38,576 nt of DNA from Magnetaquiglobus sp039908105 (GCA_039908105.1 JAMOBI010000038.1:1-38576); one strand, 5' to 3'. Positions 1 to 8,835 are shown, counted from the stretch's first letter. The notes: generated by a model from the letters alone, not told the origin. Made by a program: numbers and translations.

Positions 1-203
1 ATGCGCCGCGCGCGGCCTTCGTGAGCGTCGTTTCCGCTTTTTGGAAACGACGCTCACATCTTGCACGCAGCCTTGCAAAAAACTACGCATCCCAAAGCAG
101 GTGCGGTTTAGTAAAAAAAGAGAGGATCTGGGAGATGAATCTCCCAGACCATATCTTTATTTGACCGGTAAAAACCACACATTCCAAGCTGGGTGCGGTT
201 TAA
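1..203. repeat. Modular hairpin repeat, copy R1 (truncated by window edge)
   Basis: Right half of the family element plus a second end module. It has a perfect 15-bp hairpin (arms 21-35 and 43-57, loop GCTTTTT). An inner end follows (GGTGCGGTTTA, about 100-110), then the CTGGGAGAT hairpin near 138-157, then a second GGTGCGGTTTA-type end at 193-203. Family consensus: terminal inverted repeats beginning TAAACCGCACC; module B (CTGGGAGAT-TC-ATCTCCCAG); module D (GCATTTTTCGC hairpin); module E (15-bp stem, 7-nt loop). At 224-285 lies a decayed copy of another module (G), a pair of GC-rich hairpins around CCGGGGGCGATAATCGCCCCCGG. Confidence 0.85.
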
Positions 204-319
204 AATATGCGCAACCATCACAATCAAAACCCTGGGAATTCGTCCCAAACCCTACCGGGGACGATAATCGCCTATGGACCCTGTAATAGAATGGACTGCA
301 GCGACCAAAGCACCTTCTC

Positions 320-1744
320 ATGAATGCTCTTTCTACTGGCACTACACTGATTCTCGGCGGCGGTATTTCCGGTCTCTCTCTCGCCTGGTTTCTACACCAA
401 CGCGGCCACAGCGTCCGCCTGCTCGACGCCGACCCACGTCCTGGCGGCTCGATCCGCACCGATCGCGACCAGGGGTATCAAGTCGAACTCGGCCCCAACT
501 CCACCTTGCAGAAACCCGGTGATGTCGATGATGCCCTGGGACGGCTGGTGAATGAGCTGGGGATCCAGGATCGTCTGATCGAAGCCAATCCCATTGCTGC
601 CAAACGCTATGTCATGCACAAGGGCCGCCTCAAAGCCCTGCCAGATTCTCTTCCGGCCTTCATTCGCACAATGATTTTTTCGCCGTCGGCCAAGCTGCGT
701 CTGCTGGCGGAACCGCTTATCGGTTGGGTCGATCACGAAGAACCTGTTGCCGAATTCGTCAAACGCCGACTGGGCCGGGAGTTTCTCGATTACGCCATTG
801 AACCATTCATCTCCGGCGTCTACGCCGGTGATCCGCGCAGCCTCTCGGTTCAGGCTGCCGCTGCCAAGGTGTACAAACTCGAACAGAGCTGGGGATCGCT
901 GATCGTTGGTGCCATCATGACCGGCAAGGCCAACAAAGCGATGGGAACACCGCGTGGACGGCTGGTGACCTTTGATGCAGGAATGGAGCTCTTGCCTGCC
1001 ACGATCGTTGCCCGCCTGCCCGCCGGTACGGTACGCGGCGATACCGAAGTGATCAGTGTACGTCCTGCAGAATCGGGATGGCAGGTGGAGTGGAAGAGCG
1101 CTCAAGATGAACGCGGTCTGGAGGTGGCTGAACGGGTGGTGCTGGCCATGCCGGCGCATGCTGCAGCCAAGGTGCTTTTCGCTTCGTTGCCTGCTGCCAG
1201 TCTGGTGCTCGCCAACATTGCCTACGCACCTATTGCCTCGACCGCATTGGGCTTTACACGCGATCAAGTGACCCATCCACTCGATGGATTTGGATTTCTT
1301 TTGCCGCGTCGTGAACGGGTACGGCTGTTGGGTGCCCTTTTCTCTTCTTCGCTCTTTCCGGATCGGGCGCCTGCACAAAAAGTTCTGTTGACCAGTTTCA
1401 TCGGTGGGGCCATGGATCACCGTGCCTTGACCATGCCGATTCCCGCTCTGGAAGCCAGGATCAAAAAAGATCTGGCTGACTGCCTCGGGATTCATGGCGA
1501 AGCGGACTTTTTTCGTATGACCCGCTATCAGATGGCCATTCCCCAATACAACGTCGGCCATCTGGGACGAATCAAGACACTGGATGGTTTATTGAAATCC
1601 CACCCTGGAATCTATACGCGAGCCAACTGGCGTGATGGCATTTCGGTTTCCGATTGTGTGCTCAATGCCGAAAAGCTGGCCAAACGCTTGAATGGTGAAC
1701 TGCCAGAGGAGTCAGAAGAAGAGGAGGAGGGCAACGGCGCATGA
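320..1744 (+). CDS. hemG: Protoporphyrinogen oxidase (HemG/HemY type, FAD-dependent)
   Basis: Oxidises protoporphyrinogen IX to protoporphyrin IX, the penultimate step of heme synthesis, probably at the inner membrane. The 474-residue length fits the HemY-type family. Residues 12-29 are a dinucleotide fold (LGGGISGLSLAWFLHQRG), followed by an acidic adenosine-binding position in LLDADPRPGG and the family motif GGSIRT (42-47). The C-terminal flavin-contact region ends near residue 459 (YTRANWRDGISVSDCVLNA). An unusual acidic tail (EESEEEEEG) closes the protein. It overlaps dnaQ by ATGA, so the two are probably translationally coupled. The start at 320 has no obvious Shine-Dalgarno, but the flavin motif lies the right distance in. 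The oxygen-dependent flavoenzyme co-occurs with oxygen-independent HemN further right. Other FAD amine-oxidase family members are possible but less likely. Confidence 0.88.
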   Translation: MNALSTGTTLILGGGISGLSLAWFLHQRGHSVRLLDADPRPGGSIRTDRDQGYQVELGPNSTLQKPGDVDDALGRLVNELGIQDRLIEANPIAAKRYVMHKGRLKALPDSLPAFIRTMIFSPSAKLRLLAEPLIGWVDHEEPVAEFVKRRLGREFLDYAIEPFISGVYAGDPRSLSVQAAAAKVYKLEQSWGSLIVGAIMTGKANKAMGTPRGRLVTFDAGMELLPATIVARLPAGTVRGDTEVISVRPAESGWQVEWKSAQDERGLEVAERVVLAMPAHAAAKVLFASLPAASLVLANIAYAPIASTALGFTRDQVTHPLDGFGFLLPRRERVRLLGALFSSSLFPDRAPAQKVLLTSFIGGAMDHRALTMPIPALEARIKKDLADCLGIHGEADFFRMTRYQMAIPQYNVGHLGRIKTLDGLLKSHPGIYTRANWRDGISVSDCVLNAEKLAKRLNGELPEESEEEEEGNGA

Positions 1745-2448
1745 CCCGATTAATTGCACTGGATACCGAAACGACCGGTCTTTCTACCAGCAAGGGGGAT
1801 CGAATCGTGGAGATCGGCTGCGTGGAACTGATCCAGATGCGCAAGGGAGAGAGCCGGCAGTGGTATATCAATCCGGAACGACCGATTCCAGCCGAGGCGA
1901 CCCGAATCCACGGCATTACCGATGAACAGGTAGCCGATAAACCAATTTTCAAAAAGATTGCCGAGGAGTTTCTCGCCTTCATCGGAACGGATCCGTTGGT
2001 GATCTACAACGCCTCGTTTGACCTTGGCTTTCTGAATGCCGAGTTGGGGCGCATCAAAAGATCCTTGTTGGATGGTTCCCGGGTGATTGATGCGTTGAAG
2101 TTGGCGCGCAGGCGTTTTCCAGGCGCCAAGGCCGATCTGGATTCGATCTGCAAGCGGTTGAAGATCGACAACACGCATCGAAAATTTCATGGTGCGTTGT
2201 TGGATGCGGAGCTGTTGGCTGAGGTCTACGTTGCATTGAATGGCGGGGCGCAATTCGCAATGGATTTGAGCGGCACCCCGGAAGCAGAGGTCATGGCTGG
2301 AACCGTGGCAATAAGAGTGGTTACGGGCTCGAATGCAGTTGTTCACCCCGCGCGTAGCTGGCCGATTTCAAGGCAGGAGGAGTTGGCGCACGCTGCCTTT
2401 TTGGAGTTCATGCAAAAGGAGCATGGTACCTGTTTGTGGGCCAGTTGA
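1741..2448 (+). CDS. dnaQ: DNA polymerase III epsilon subunit (3'-5' proofreading exonuclease)
   Basis: Proofreading exonuclease of the replicative polymerase, 235 residues. The DEDDh motifs are intact: Exo I D8-x-E10 in LDTETTG, Exo II D94 in YNASFDLGFLNAEL, and Exo III H150 and D155 in HGALLDAELL. The tail beyond residue 170 is the region expected to bind the alpha subunit. The start overlaps the hemG stop (ATGA at 1741-1744). In Caulobacter and Rhizobiales dnaQ lies near the origin together with aroE and hemE, both also present here. The repeat R2 begins 18 bases after the stop. Confidence 0.93.
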   Translation: MTRLIALDTETTGLSTSKGDRIVEIGCVELIQMRKGESRQWYINPERPIPAEATRIHGITDEQVADKPIFKKIAEEFLAFIGTDPLVIYNASFDLGFLNAELGRIKRSLLDGSRVIDALKLARRRFPGAKADLDSICKRLKIDNTHRKFHGALLDAELLAEVYVALNGGAQFAMDLSGTPEAEVMAGTVAIRVVTGSNAVVHPARSWPISRQEELAHAAFLEFMQKEHGTCLWAS

Positions 2449-2465
2449 TCATGCCAAATAGCATT

Positions 2466-2720
2466 TAAACACACCCGGATTGGTATGTATAGTTTTACTG
2501 GTGAATAAATTTGGCGGGTTTCTGAGAGATTCATCTCTCATAGTTTTGACTATAAGATTTTAGAGAATTTTTTCAAGAAACATTTTTCGCGATTTTTTTC
2601 ACCAATAAAGCGAAACTTCCAAGCTCTCAAATCAGTTCAGTTGACCTGCTACGCATCCCAAAATGGGTGCGGTTTAGAACCCTACAGATATTGAAGTCCG
2701 GGGGCGGTGATCGCCCCCGC
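2466..2720. repeat. Modular hairpin repeat, copy R2 (degenerate) plus GC hairpin
   Basis: Fills most of the gap between dnaQ and the small gene ending at 2751. The left end is degenerate (TAAACACACCC at 2466) and the right end is GGGTGCGGTTTA at 2665-2676. The B hairpin appears as TGAGAGAT-TC-ATCTCTCA, with the usual GGG/CCC changed on both arms. A module shared with 5955-5990, 29335-29368 and 33216-33268 (GCGAAACTTCCAA...TCAAATCAG) lies at about 2608-2640. A separate hairpin, CGGGGGCG-GTGAT-CGCCCCCG, sits at 2699-2719. Confidence 0.75.
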
Positions 2721-2750
2721 AACCCATGAGATTCGAATCAATTTTGAATC

Positions 2751-2954
2751 TCAACTTGCCATGACACCCATGCCTGGCGTGGGTGGTTCAATGGGCCCCA
2801 TCCAGTGCCCCACGCACAATCCGAGCTGCTTGCCCTCCACCACGCCGACCCGATACACAAATCCCTGCTTGATCAATACCGCTTCGGCATAATTGGGGAC
2901 CGGTTTCCACCAGAACCACCCTTGCTCTTTGGGTTTTTCCCGTTTCCATTCCAT
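2751..2954 (-). CDS. Small Trp-rich hypothetical protein (67 aa)
   Basis: A 67-residue protein starting MEWKREKPKEQGWFWWKP and ending in a WMGPIEPPTPG-like tail. The pattern (charged start, EPGWYWW-like core, closing W-GPI-PP) resembles small uncharacterised proteins seen in phages and bacterial genomes, so I think it is coding. The ATG at 2954 has AGGA upstream with 8 bases between. An in-frame ATG at 2963 lies too close to that site, and the longer open frame reaching 3161 crosses the likely petA promoter. It is divergent from petABC. Function unknown; no catalytic motif or membrane segment is visible. Confidence 0.6.
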   Translation of the reverse strand: MEWKREKPKEQGWFWWKPVPNYAEAVLIKQGFVYRVGVVEGKQLGLCVGHWMGPIEPPTPGMGVMAS

Positions 2955-3061
2955 GTTGATCATCCTGGCTAGCGATAATGTTTTTTGCCCAGATTTTCTA
3001 TCTTGCCTTAATTTTTTTTCAAACGCCAGTCTTCTCACAGAAATTTTTCCATGGAAAGAAC

Positions 3062-3090
3062 TTGACTCCATGACACCAATTTGGAATAGT
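3062..3090 (+). promoter_or_regulatory. Candidate sigma70 promoter for petABC
   Basis: TTGACT (3062-3067), a 17-base spacer and AATAGT (3085-3090) lie 60 bases before the petA start in the AT-rich divergent gap. The match is 5/6 and 4/6 to consensus. The assignment is by eye. Confidence 0.4.
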
Positions 3091-3150
3091 GACTCCGATT
3101 TGCTCTTTCCTGTTTGTAACGCCACATTTTTGATATAGGTCAAGACCTTC

Positions 3151-3723
3151 ATGACTGCCACCGCTCACTCCTCGGCTCATTCCCATTCACCGGCTCCGGA
3201 CCAACCTGAAGAGGAAGGCCGCCGCGACTTTCTCATCCTGGCCACCGGCGCCGTCAGCGCGGTCGGTGTCGCAGGAGCGGCTTGGCCTTTCATCAAATCC
3301 TGGAGCCCATCCGCAGATGTCCTCTCCCAAGCCACCACCGAAGTGGATATCAGCGCCCTTGGAAAGGGCCAGATGATCACGGTTCCCTGGCAGGGCAAAC
3401 CGGTCTTCATCCTCCACCGCACAGACGATCAGATCGCCTCTGCCAAAAAGGGTGATGTTGAGAAGCTGCCGGATCCGGTCAAGGATGCCGAGCGCGCACA
3501 AAAGCCGGAATATCTCGTATTGCTGGCCATCTGCACCCATCTCGGGTGTGTGCCGCAACCGATCGGCACCGGCAACTTTGGCGGTTTCCTGTGTCCTTGC
3601 CACGGCTCCCACTACGATACCTCGGGACGCATTCGTCAGGGTCCAGCCCCCAAAAACCTTGAAGTGCCGTTCTATACCTTCAAGGATGACAAGACCCTGG
3701 TGATCGGCAAGGCGGTCGGCTGA
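3151..3723 (+). CDS. petA: Ubiquinol-cytochrome c reductase, Rieske iron-sulfur subunit
   Basis: Rieske subunit of the cytochrome bc1 complex. It accepts the first electron from ubiquinol and passes it to cytochrome c1 on the periplasmic side. At 190 residues it is typical in length. An N-terminal twin-arginine-type anchor (RRDFL at 24-28, then a hydrophobic stretch to about 48) leads into the Rieske domain. Cluster ligands are C128 and H130 in CTHLGC and C148 and H151 in CPCHGSH, with C133 and C150 forming the expected disulfide. AGGTC lies 10 bases before the ATG. First gene of petABC. The His/Ser-rich first 20 residues are a minor oddity. Confidence 0.96.
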   Translation: MTATAHSSAHSHSPAPDQPEEEGRRDFLILATGAVSAVGVAGAAWPFIKSWSPSADVLSQATTEVDISALGKGQMITVPWQGKPVFILHRTDDQIASAKKGDVEKLPDPVKDAERAQKPEYLVLLAICTHLGCVPQPIGTGNFGGFLCPCHGSHYDTSGRIRQGPAPKNLEVPFYTFKDDKTLVIGKAVG

Positions 3724-3791
3724 TCCGGTGGTAACGGGTTTGAGCAATTACAGTCCTCACCAAAAAGTGCGTCACGTCAAGGAGACCTCTG

Positions 3792-5009
3792 GTGTTTAAA
3801 TCGATCATGGATTGGGTGGATGTCCGTCTGCCCGTCACGGCTTTAATCAAAAGTCAAGCCACCGAGTACCCAACACCCAAGAACCTCAACTACTGGTGGG
3901 TTTTTGGATCTCTGGCCCTGTTCTGTCTCATCGTCATGCTGATGACTGGACTGTTTTTGGCCATGCACTACAAGCCGGACGCCAATCTGGCCTTTGATGC
4001 CGTCGAACACATCATGCGAGATGTCAACTACGGTTGGTTGTTGCGCTACATGCACGCCAACGGCGCCACCTTCTTTTTCATGGCCGTTTACATCCACATC
4101 CTGCGTGGCATGTATTACGGCTCGCATCGCGCCCCGCGTGAAATCCTCTGGTGGTTCGGCATCATCATCTTCTTTTTATTGATGGCCACGGCCTTCATGG
4201 GCTATGTGTTGCCCTGGGGTCAGATGTCCTACTGGGGTGCTGCGGTGATCACCAACCTGATGAGCGCCATTCCGGTGGTTGGCGAAGAGTTGGTCGTTTG
4301 GATCTGGGGTGGTTTCGCGGTCGGCGATCCGACCTTGAATCGCTTCTTCGCGTTGCACTTCTTGTTGCCGTTCGTCATCTTCGGAGTGGTCATCATTCAC
4401 CTCTGGGCGCTGCATGCGGTTCACTCCAACAATCCGGATGGCATTGATATTGTTGATGAGCACAAAGATACCATCCCCTTCCATCCGTACATCACGATCA
4501 AGGATCTGTACTCGATGGGGGTGTTTCTGTTGATCTATTGTGCCTTTGTCTTCTTCATGCCGAACTTTTTTCTGGAACCGGACAACTACATCCCGGCCAA
4601 TCCGATGCAGACCCCGGCCCACATCGTACCGGAGTGGTATTTTCTCCCCTTCTACGCCATCTTGCGTTCCATCGATTTCCTGGGATCCTACAGCAAACTG
4701 GCGGGCGTGATCGCCATGGTGGCCGCGATTGCCATTCTGTTCATCTTGCCGTTCCTGGATCGCTCGCCGGTGCGTTCGTTCCGTTACCGTCCTTTGAGCC
4801 GGCAGCTTTTCTGGATCTTCGTCATCGACTGCTTCCTGTTGGGTTGGGTGGGTTACAATCCAGCGGATGCCACCCGCTTCAATGGCGCTTTGCCGTTGAT
4901 TGTCGTGGGTCGCACCTGCACGGCCATCTACTTCGGGTATTTCTTCCTGTTGTGGATCATCACTGCGTTTGACATCGAAAAACCACAACCCGTGCCCAAA
5001 AGCCTGTAA
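3792..5009 (+). CDS. petB: Cytochrome b subunit of bc1 complex
   Basis: Integral membrane core of the bc1 complex, holding both b hemes and the two quinone sites. The 405 residues include about eight hydrophobic helices. The heme ligand pairs are spaced 14 residues apart as the family requires: H88/H102 in the second helix and H189/H203 in the fourth. The Qo-site PEWY motif is at 280-283. The start is GTG, supported by GGAG at 3781-3784 with a 7-base gap. It sits between petA and petC on the same strand. Confidence 0.97.
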   Translation: MFKSIMDWVDVRLPVTALIKSQATEYPTPKNLNYWWVFGSLALFCLIVMLMTGLFLAMHYKPDANLAFDAVEHIMRDVNYGWLLRYMHANGATFFFMAVYIHILRGMYYGSHRAPREILWWFGIIIFFLLMATAFMGYVLPWGQMSYWGAAVITNLMSAIPVVGEELVVWIWGGFAVGDPTLNRFFALHFLLPFVIFGVVIIHLWALHAVHSNNPDGIDIVDEHKDTIPFHPYITIKDLYSMGVFLLIYCAFVFFMPNFFLEPDNYIPANPMQTPAHIVPEWYFLPFYAILRSIDFLGSYSKLAGVIAMVAAIAILFILPFLDRSPVRSFRYRPLSRQLFWIFVIDCFLLGWVGYNPADATRFNGALPLIVVGRTCTAIYFGYFFLLWIITAFDIEKPQPVPKSL

Positions 5010-5028
5010 GTAAGGGGAGCTAAGCAAC

Positions 5029-5859
5029 ATGGACTTCATGAAATTCCTTAAATCCGTAGCCCTTGCGGCGGCGGTGATTCTTCCCCAATCGGCTTTGGCC
5101 TCCTCGGGTGGTCCTGCGCTGCCCGAGCAGACGTGGAATTTTCAGGGGATCTTCGGGCAGTTCGATCAGTCTGCCCTCAAGCGCGGCGCCCGTGTCACCG
5201 TGGAAGTGTGCATGGCCTGCCATTCGGTCAAGTACATCAAATTCGACTCATTGAAGCAGCTTGGTTTCAGTGAGGCCGAGGTGATTGCGCTGGCCGAAGC
5301 ACAGAGCCGCAACAAGAAAGATCGCATGTTGAGCCCCATGGACCCTGTGGCAGCCAAAGACACTTTTGGCGTTACGCCGCCGGATCTTTCTTTAATCACC
5401 AAGGCGCGCAAAGGGTATGAGGATTACACCTATGCGCTTTTGACCGGTTACCTCACCGATGCGGATCGTGCATTGGTGCAAAAGGTGATGGAGGATGGCG
5501 CGCTGTCGGACAGTGAGCTTAAAGAGCTCTCTTCGGCCTTGGGGTTGGATCCGCACCATCCCGAGAAAGCCAAGGAGATTCTGACGCGCATTCAGGCCAA
5601 CGAGAATTTCAACAAATACTTTCCCGGTCATTTCCTGGCCATGCCGCAACCATTGAACGATGGTGCGGTGACCTATCCCGACGGTGTGGAGAGTTCGTTG
5701 AAACAGATGTCGCAGGATGTGGTCACTTTCCTGGCCTGGGCTGCCGAGCCGACCCTGATGGAGCGCAAGTCATTGGGTGTGAAGGTGATGCTGTATCTGG
5801 TGCTGTTGACCGTCATGTTCTATGCCGTCAAGCGGCGCATTTGGGCCAAAGTGCACTGA
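5029..5859 (+). CDS. petC: Cytochrome c1 subunit of bc1 complex
   Basis: Membrane-anchored c-type cytochrome that takes electrons from the Rieske centre and reduces a soluble cytochrome c. It has a signal peptide (about 1-25, cleavage near ALASS), heme-attachment CMACH at 61-65, the PPDLS segment at 117-121, the methionine ligand M205 in FLAMPQPL, and a C-terminal anchor (about 249-267) followed by KRR. Length is 276 residues. Between LLTGY (137-141) and NFNKYFPG (193-200) there are about 50 mostly helical, charged residues. Classical alphaproteobacterial c1 has only a short loop there. Last gene of petABC, followed by a clear terminator. Confidence 0.95.
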   Translation: MDFMKFLKSVALAAAVILPQSALASSGGPALPEQTWNFQGIFGQFDQSALKRGARVTVEVCMACHSVKYIKFDSLKQLGFSEAEVIALAEAQSRNKKDRMLSPMDPVAAKDTFGVTPPDLSLITKARKGYEDYTYALLTGYLTDADRALVQKVMEDGALSDSELKELSSALGLDPHHPEKAKEILTRIQANENFNKYFPGHFLAMPQPLNDGAVTYPDGVESSLKQMSQDVVTFLAWAAEPTLMERKSLGVKVMLYLVLLTVMFYAVKRRIWAKVH

Positions 5860-5886
5860 GTGGGTTTTGGTTTGACAGGGAAGTGC

Positions 5887-5915
5887 AAAAACCCTCCATT
5901 ACTGGAGGGTTTTTT
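5887..5915 (+). terminator. Rho-independent terminator of petABC
   Basis: Perfect stem AAAAACCCTCCA / TGGAGGGTTTTT (5887-5898 and 5903-5914) with a TTAC loop and a following T-run, 28 bases after the petC stop. The only textbook terminator I saw that is independent of the repeat family. Confidence 0.9.
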
Positions 5916-5954
5916 GTTTATGGGGCGAAAGAGTATTATCCCAGCAGGTTAACA

Positions 5955-6154
5955 GAGCTGATCTGACATCTTGGAAGTTTCGTTTTATTGGTAAAAAAAG
6001 AGAGGGTCTGGGAAATTCCCGCGCTAAAGTCAAAGGCAAAACCCTGGGAGATGAATCTCCCAGACCCTCTCTTTTTTTTACTAATAAAAACCATATATTA
6101 CAAGCTGGTTACGGTTTGATATAAACTACTCATTCCAAGCTGGTTGTGGTATAA
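5955..6154. repeat. Modular hairpin repeat, copy R3 (rearranged)
   Basis: Occupies most of the convergent gap between petC and gshA. It contains the reverse of the shared AAACTTCCAA module (about 5955-5990) and a left B half that jumps directly into an inverted half (near 6015). The hairpin CTGGGAGAT-GA-ATCTCCCAG is at about 6045-6064. Two successive end modules follow, ending near 6118 and 6154. Confidence 0.75.
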
Positions 6155-6175
6155 CCATTACCATCACCAACCCTC

Positions 6176-7570
6176 TTAACCGCACTCTGCCAAAAAGGCC
6201 TCAAACTCCTGCTCGACAAACACCGGATCCACCTGCTCGCCCCATCGCTGCCAATAGGCCTCCAACATCCGCTCCGCCGGTGTCATGCCACTGGCCGCCG
6301 TGGCGAACAGAGGCTTCAAGAACATCGTCTCGTCACACCCCTTGGCATTCAAACGATTGTGCGCGGCCAGACCGGCCTTGGCGTGCGGCAACACCTCCAA
6401 CGCCAGATCCCGCAAGGTGCGATTGCCGGGAATTGGCGTGCGTAACGCCAACCGCGACACCTCGGCATGAATCGCCGAACGCTCGGCAAAACTCCAATCC
6501 TTCACCAACTCCCAACAGGCCGACAAGGAGTCCTCGTGATAAAGGATCCCCTTCCAGAAGGCCGGCAATGCACACAAAGTGGCGGAATTGCCCGCATCCG
6601 CACCGCGCGTCTCCAGATAGTGCTTCAGACGCACATCCGGAAACAGGGTGGTCAAATGGACCTCCCAGTCACTCAAGGTGGCGTACACACCAGGCAATGC
6701 CGGATGTTTACCCTCCAGAAAGGCGCGAAACGGAATGCCATCCGCCGGATGATAGCTCTTATCGCGATAGAGAAACAACATAGGGGTATCCAGGGCATAC
6801 TCAATATAGCGCTCGAAACCGAACCCCTCTTCAAAGACGAACGGCAGCCAGCCGCAGCGGTCCGAATCGGTATGACGCCAGATCTGCGCACGATAGGAGA
6901 GATATCCGGTCGGCTTGCCATCGATGAAAGGGGAATTGGCGAACAGTGCGGTCACCAACGGCTGCAAGGCCAAGGCAAGCCGAAATTTGCGCACCATGTC
7001 CGCTTCGCTGCCGAAATCAAGATTTGCCTGCACCGTGGCAGTCCGCGCCATCATGTCGAGGCTCAAATGACCGCGCGTGGGCAGATAGGCGCGCATCACC
7101 CGATAACGCCCCTTTGGCATCCATGGTATTGCCGCAAACGGCCATTTGGGTTGCGCGCCGATCCCCAGAAATGCGACCCCCAATTCTCGACATACCAGAC
7201 CCAGTTGGTGCAAATGGTCGTCGATCTCCTGCCAGGCCGCGTGAATATCGCGCATCGGCGCACCAGAAAGCTCCACCTGTCCTCCCGGCTCAAGGGTGAT
7301 GGCCGCACGATCCTTTTTCAAGGCAGTCGGTTTACCATCCTCCGACTCCACACTCCAACCAAATCGGCGCGCCATCTCCAACAGCAGCGTTTCGACGCCA
7401 TTCGGACCGGAATAAGGAATCGGTCGCAAATCGCGTTTGTCAAACCCGAACTTTTCATGCTCCGTGCCGATGCGCCACTCCCGGATTGGTTTGCACCCCC
7501 TCTCCATCCAGGCGATCAACTCATCCTTGCCAAGGGGACGGTTGTTCAACTCCATCGATTCAGGCGGCAT
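6176..7570 (-). CDS. gshA: Glutamate-cysteine ligase (plant/alphaproteobacterial type)
   Basis: ATP-dependent joining of L-glutamate and L-cysteine, the first step of glutathione synthesis. At 464 residues it matches the plant/alphaproteobacterial GCS group rather than the E. coli GshA group. Recognisable segments are IGTEHEKFGF (about 37-46), YSGPNGVETLL, ITLEPGGQVELSGAP, RGHLSLDMMARTATVQANLDF-like substrate region, and LPAFWKGILYHEDSL in the C-terminal half. The start at 7570 gives the longest frame, and an ATG five codons in is also possible. It lies 171 bases downstream of argB on the same strand. That gap holds no feature I can support. Confidence 0.9.
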   Translation of the reverse strand: MPPESMELNNRPLGKDELIAWMERGCKPIREWRIGTEHEKFGFDKRDLRPIPYSGPNGVETLLLEMARRFGWSVESEDGKPTALKKDRAAITLEPGGQVELSGAPMRDIHAAWQEIDDHLHQLGLVCRELGVAFLGIGAQPKWPFAAIPWMPKGRYRVMRAYLPTRGHLSLDMMARTATVQANLDFGSEADMVRKFRLALALQPLVTALFANSPFIDGKPTGYLSYRAQIWRHTDSDRCGWLPFVFEEGFGFERYIEYALDTPMLFLYRDKSYHPADGIPFRAFLEGKHPALPGVYATLSDWEVHLTTLFPDVRLKHYLETRGADAGNSATLCALPAFWKGILYHEDSLSACWELVKDWSFAERSAIHAEVSRLALRTPIPGNRTLRDLALEVLPHAKAGLAAHNRLNAKGCDETMFLKPLFATAASGMTPAERMLEAYWQRWGEQVDPVFVEQEFEAFLAECG

Positions 7571-7741
7571 GGCGGCACCGGATTTGCACCTTAACTGACG
7601 TGATCATTTTTTGACCCTTTCTTTGACCACGCTAGTGTGGCCGTGATTTCAAACCAGGAACGAATGATATTGAAGTCCGTCACGATGAGACCCCCTTGGC
7701 CCAGGCAACACTCCCGATTGCCGGTTTCGACCATGTGGCGT

Positions 7742-8632
7742 TCATGCCACCAGCGTGCCGATTCCCTGATCCGTGAAGATCTCCAGAAGCAGGGCATGCT
7801 CCACCCGGCCATCGATGATGTGCGCAGTGTTCACCCCGCCACGTCGTGCGGCCAGACAGGTCTCCACCTTCGGAATCATCCCACCGCTGATCACCCCTTC
7901 CCGGATCATACCGGTCGCCTCCGCCGATCCCAGACGGCTGATCAGCTTCCCCTCCAGATCACGCACACCTGGAACATCGGTCAAAAGAATCAGCTTTTCC
8001 GCCTTCAACGCTGCCGCCACTTTCCCAGCCACGGCGTCGGCATTGATGTTGTAGGTCTCGCCGTCGCGACCCACACCCACCGGCGCCACCACCGGGATCA
8101 CATCGGAATTTTTGAACATCTCCAACAAGGTGGTGTCGATCTCCTCCACATCACCCACCCAACCCAGATCGATCAGCTCCTCGGGTTGCTCCGGATCCGG
8201 GGCGGCTTTGCGCTTCGGAGGACGCTTGCGCGCCAGGATCGTATGACCATCTTTGCCCGAGAGTCCCGCAGCCCGACCACCGTTGAGATTGATCAGATTG
8301 ACGATATCCTTGTTGACCTTGCCGGCCAATACCATCTCGACGACGTTCACGGTCTCTTCGTCCGTGACCCGCTGACCATCGATCATCTGCGGTTTCAACC
8401 CCATGCGGGTCATGATCTGGCTGATCTGCGGTCCGCCGCCATGCACCACCACCGGATTGATACCCACCTGCCGCAGCAGGATTACATCCTGTGCAAAACT
8501 GTTCTTGAGGGTTTCGTCCACCATGGCATGGCCACCATACTTGATGACGAACGTCGCACCATCGAAGCGGCGCATATAAGGCAAGGCCTCGACCAGCACG
8601 CGCGCCTTACTGACTTGGGTTTCCAGCGACAT
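7742..8632 (-). CDS. argB: Acetylglutamate kinase
   Basis: Phosphorylates N-acetyl-L-glutamate, the second step of arginine synthesis. 296 residues, amino-acid kinase fold. The N-terminal phosphate-binding KYGGHAM is at 31-37, and VVVHGGGPQI at 61-70 contacts the substrate. IILLTDVPGV-type and NADAVAGK segments follow in the C-terminal half. The N-terminal extension before residue 25 is the kind found in arginine-inhibited hexameric enzymes, so feedback inhibition by arginine is plausible. It lies 25 kb from argDFGH. It diverges from the SH3 gene at 8836, with about 200 bases between them. Confidence 0.95.
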   Translation of the reverse strand: MSLETQVSKARVLVEALPYMRRFDGATFVIKYGGHAMVDETLKNSFAQDVILLRQVGINPVVVHGGGPQISQIMTRMGLKPQMIDGQRVTDEETVNVVEMVLAGKVNKDIVNLINLNGGRAAGLSGKDGHTILARKRPPKRKAAPDPEQPEELIDLGWVGDVEEIDTTLLEMFKNSDVIPVVAPVGVGRDGETYNINADAVAGKVAAALKAEKLILLTDVPGVRDLEGKLISRLGSAEATGMIREGVISGGMIPKVETCLAARRGGVNTAHIIDGRVEHALLLEIFTDQGIGTLVA

Positions 8633-8765
8633 ATCGGCTCCTTGAATCGTTTAAGTCAATCGAGCATAAGCTTGCATGATGAGGGGAGAACCCCCTCACC
8701 CTTCAACCATGAAACTTTCTGACGAGAGTTTCACGGTAAAAAAATGGGCGGAATTCCGACTTTTC

Positions 8766-8798
8766 GGTTGACCACGCCCGTCAACCAGTCATCATAAA
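8766..8798 (+). promoter_or_regulatory. Inverted repeat over a possible -35 in the argB/SH3 divergent gap
   Basis: GGTTGAC (8766-8772) and GTCAACC (8780-8786) form a perfect 7-bp inverted repeat with a 7-base gap. The left arm contains TTGACC, and TCATAA follows 18 bases later. It could be an operator overlapping a promoter for the SH3-domain gene. No known regulator site is recognised. Confidence 0.3.
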
Positions 8799-8835
8799 TC
8801 GAATCGGATTTCTTTCAACAGGATCGGGTTGCAGC

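Noticed and set aside
7591..7734. Short minus-strand frame between argB and gshA
   Set aside because: About 47 codons with no recognisable family pattern and no ribosome site. Probably chance.
7637..8722. 361-aa plus-strand open frame opposite argB
   Set aside because: Mirror of argB, His- and Gln-rich low-complexity translation, no ribosome site.
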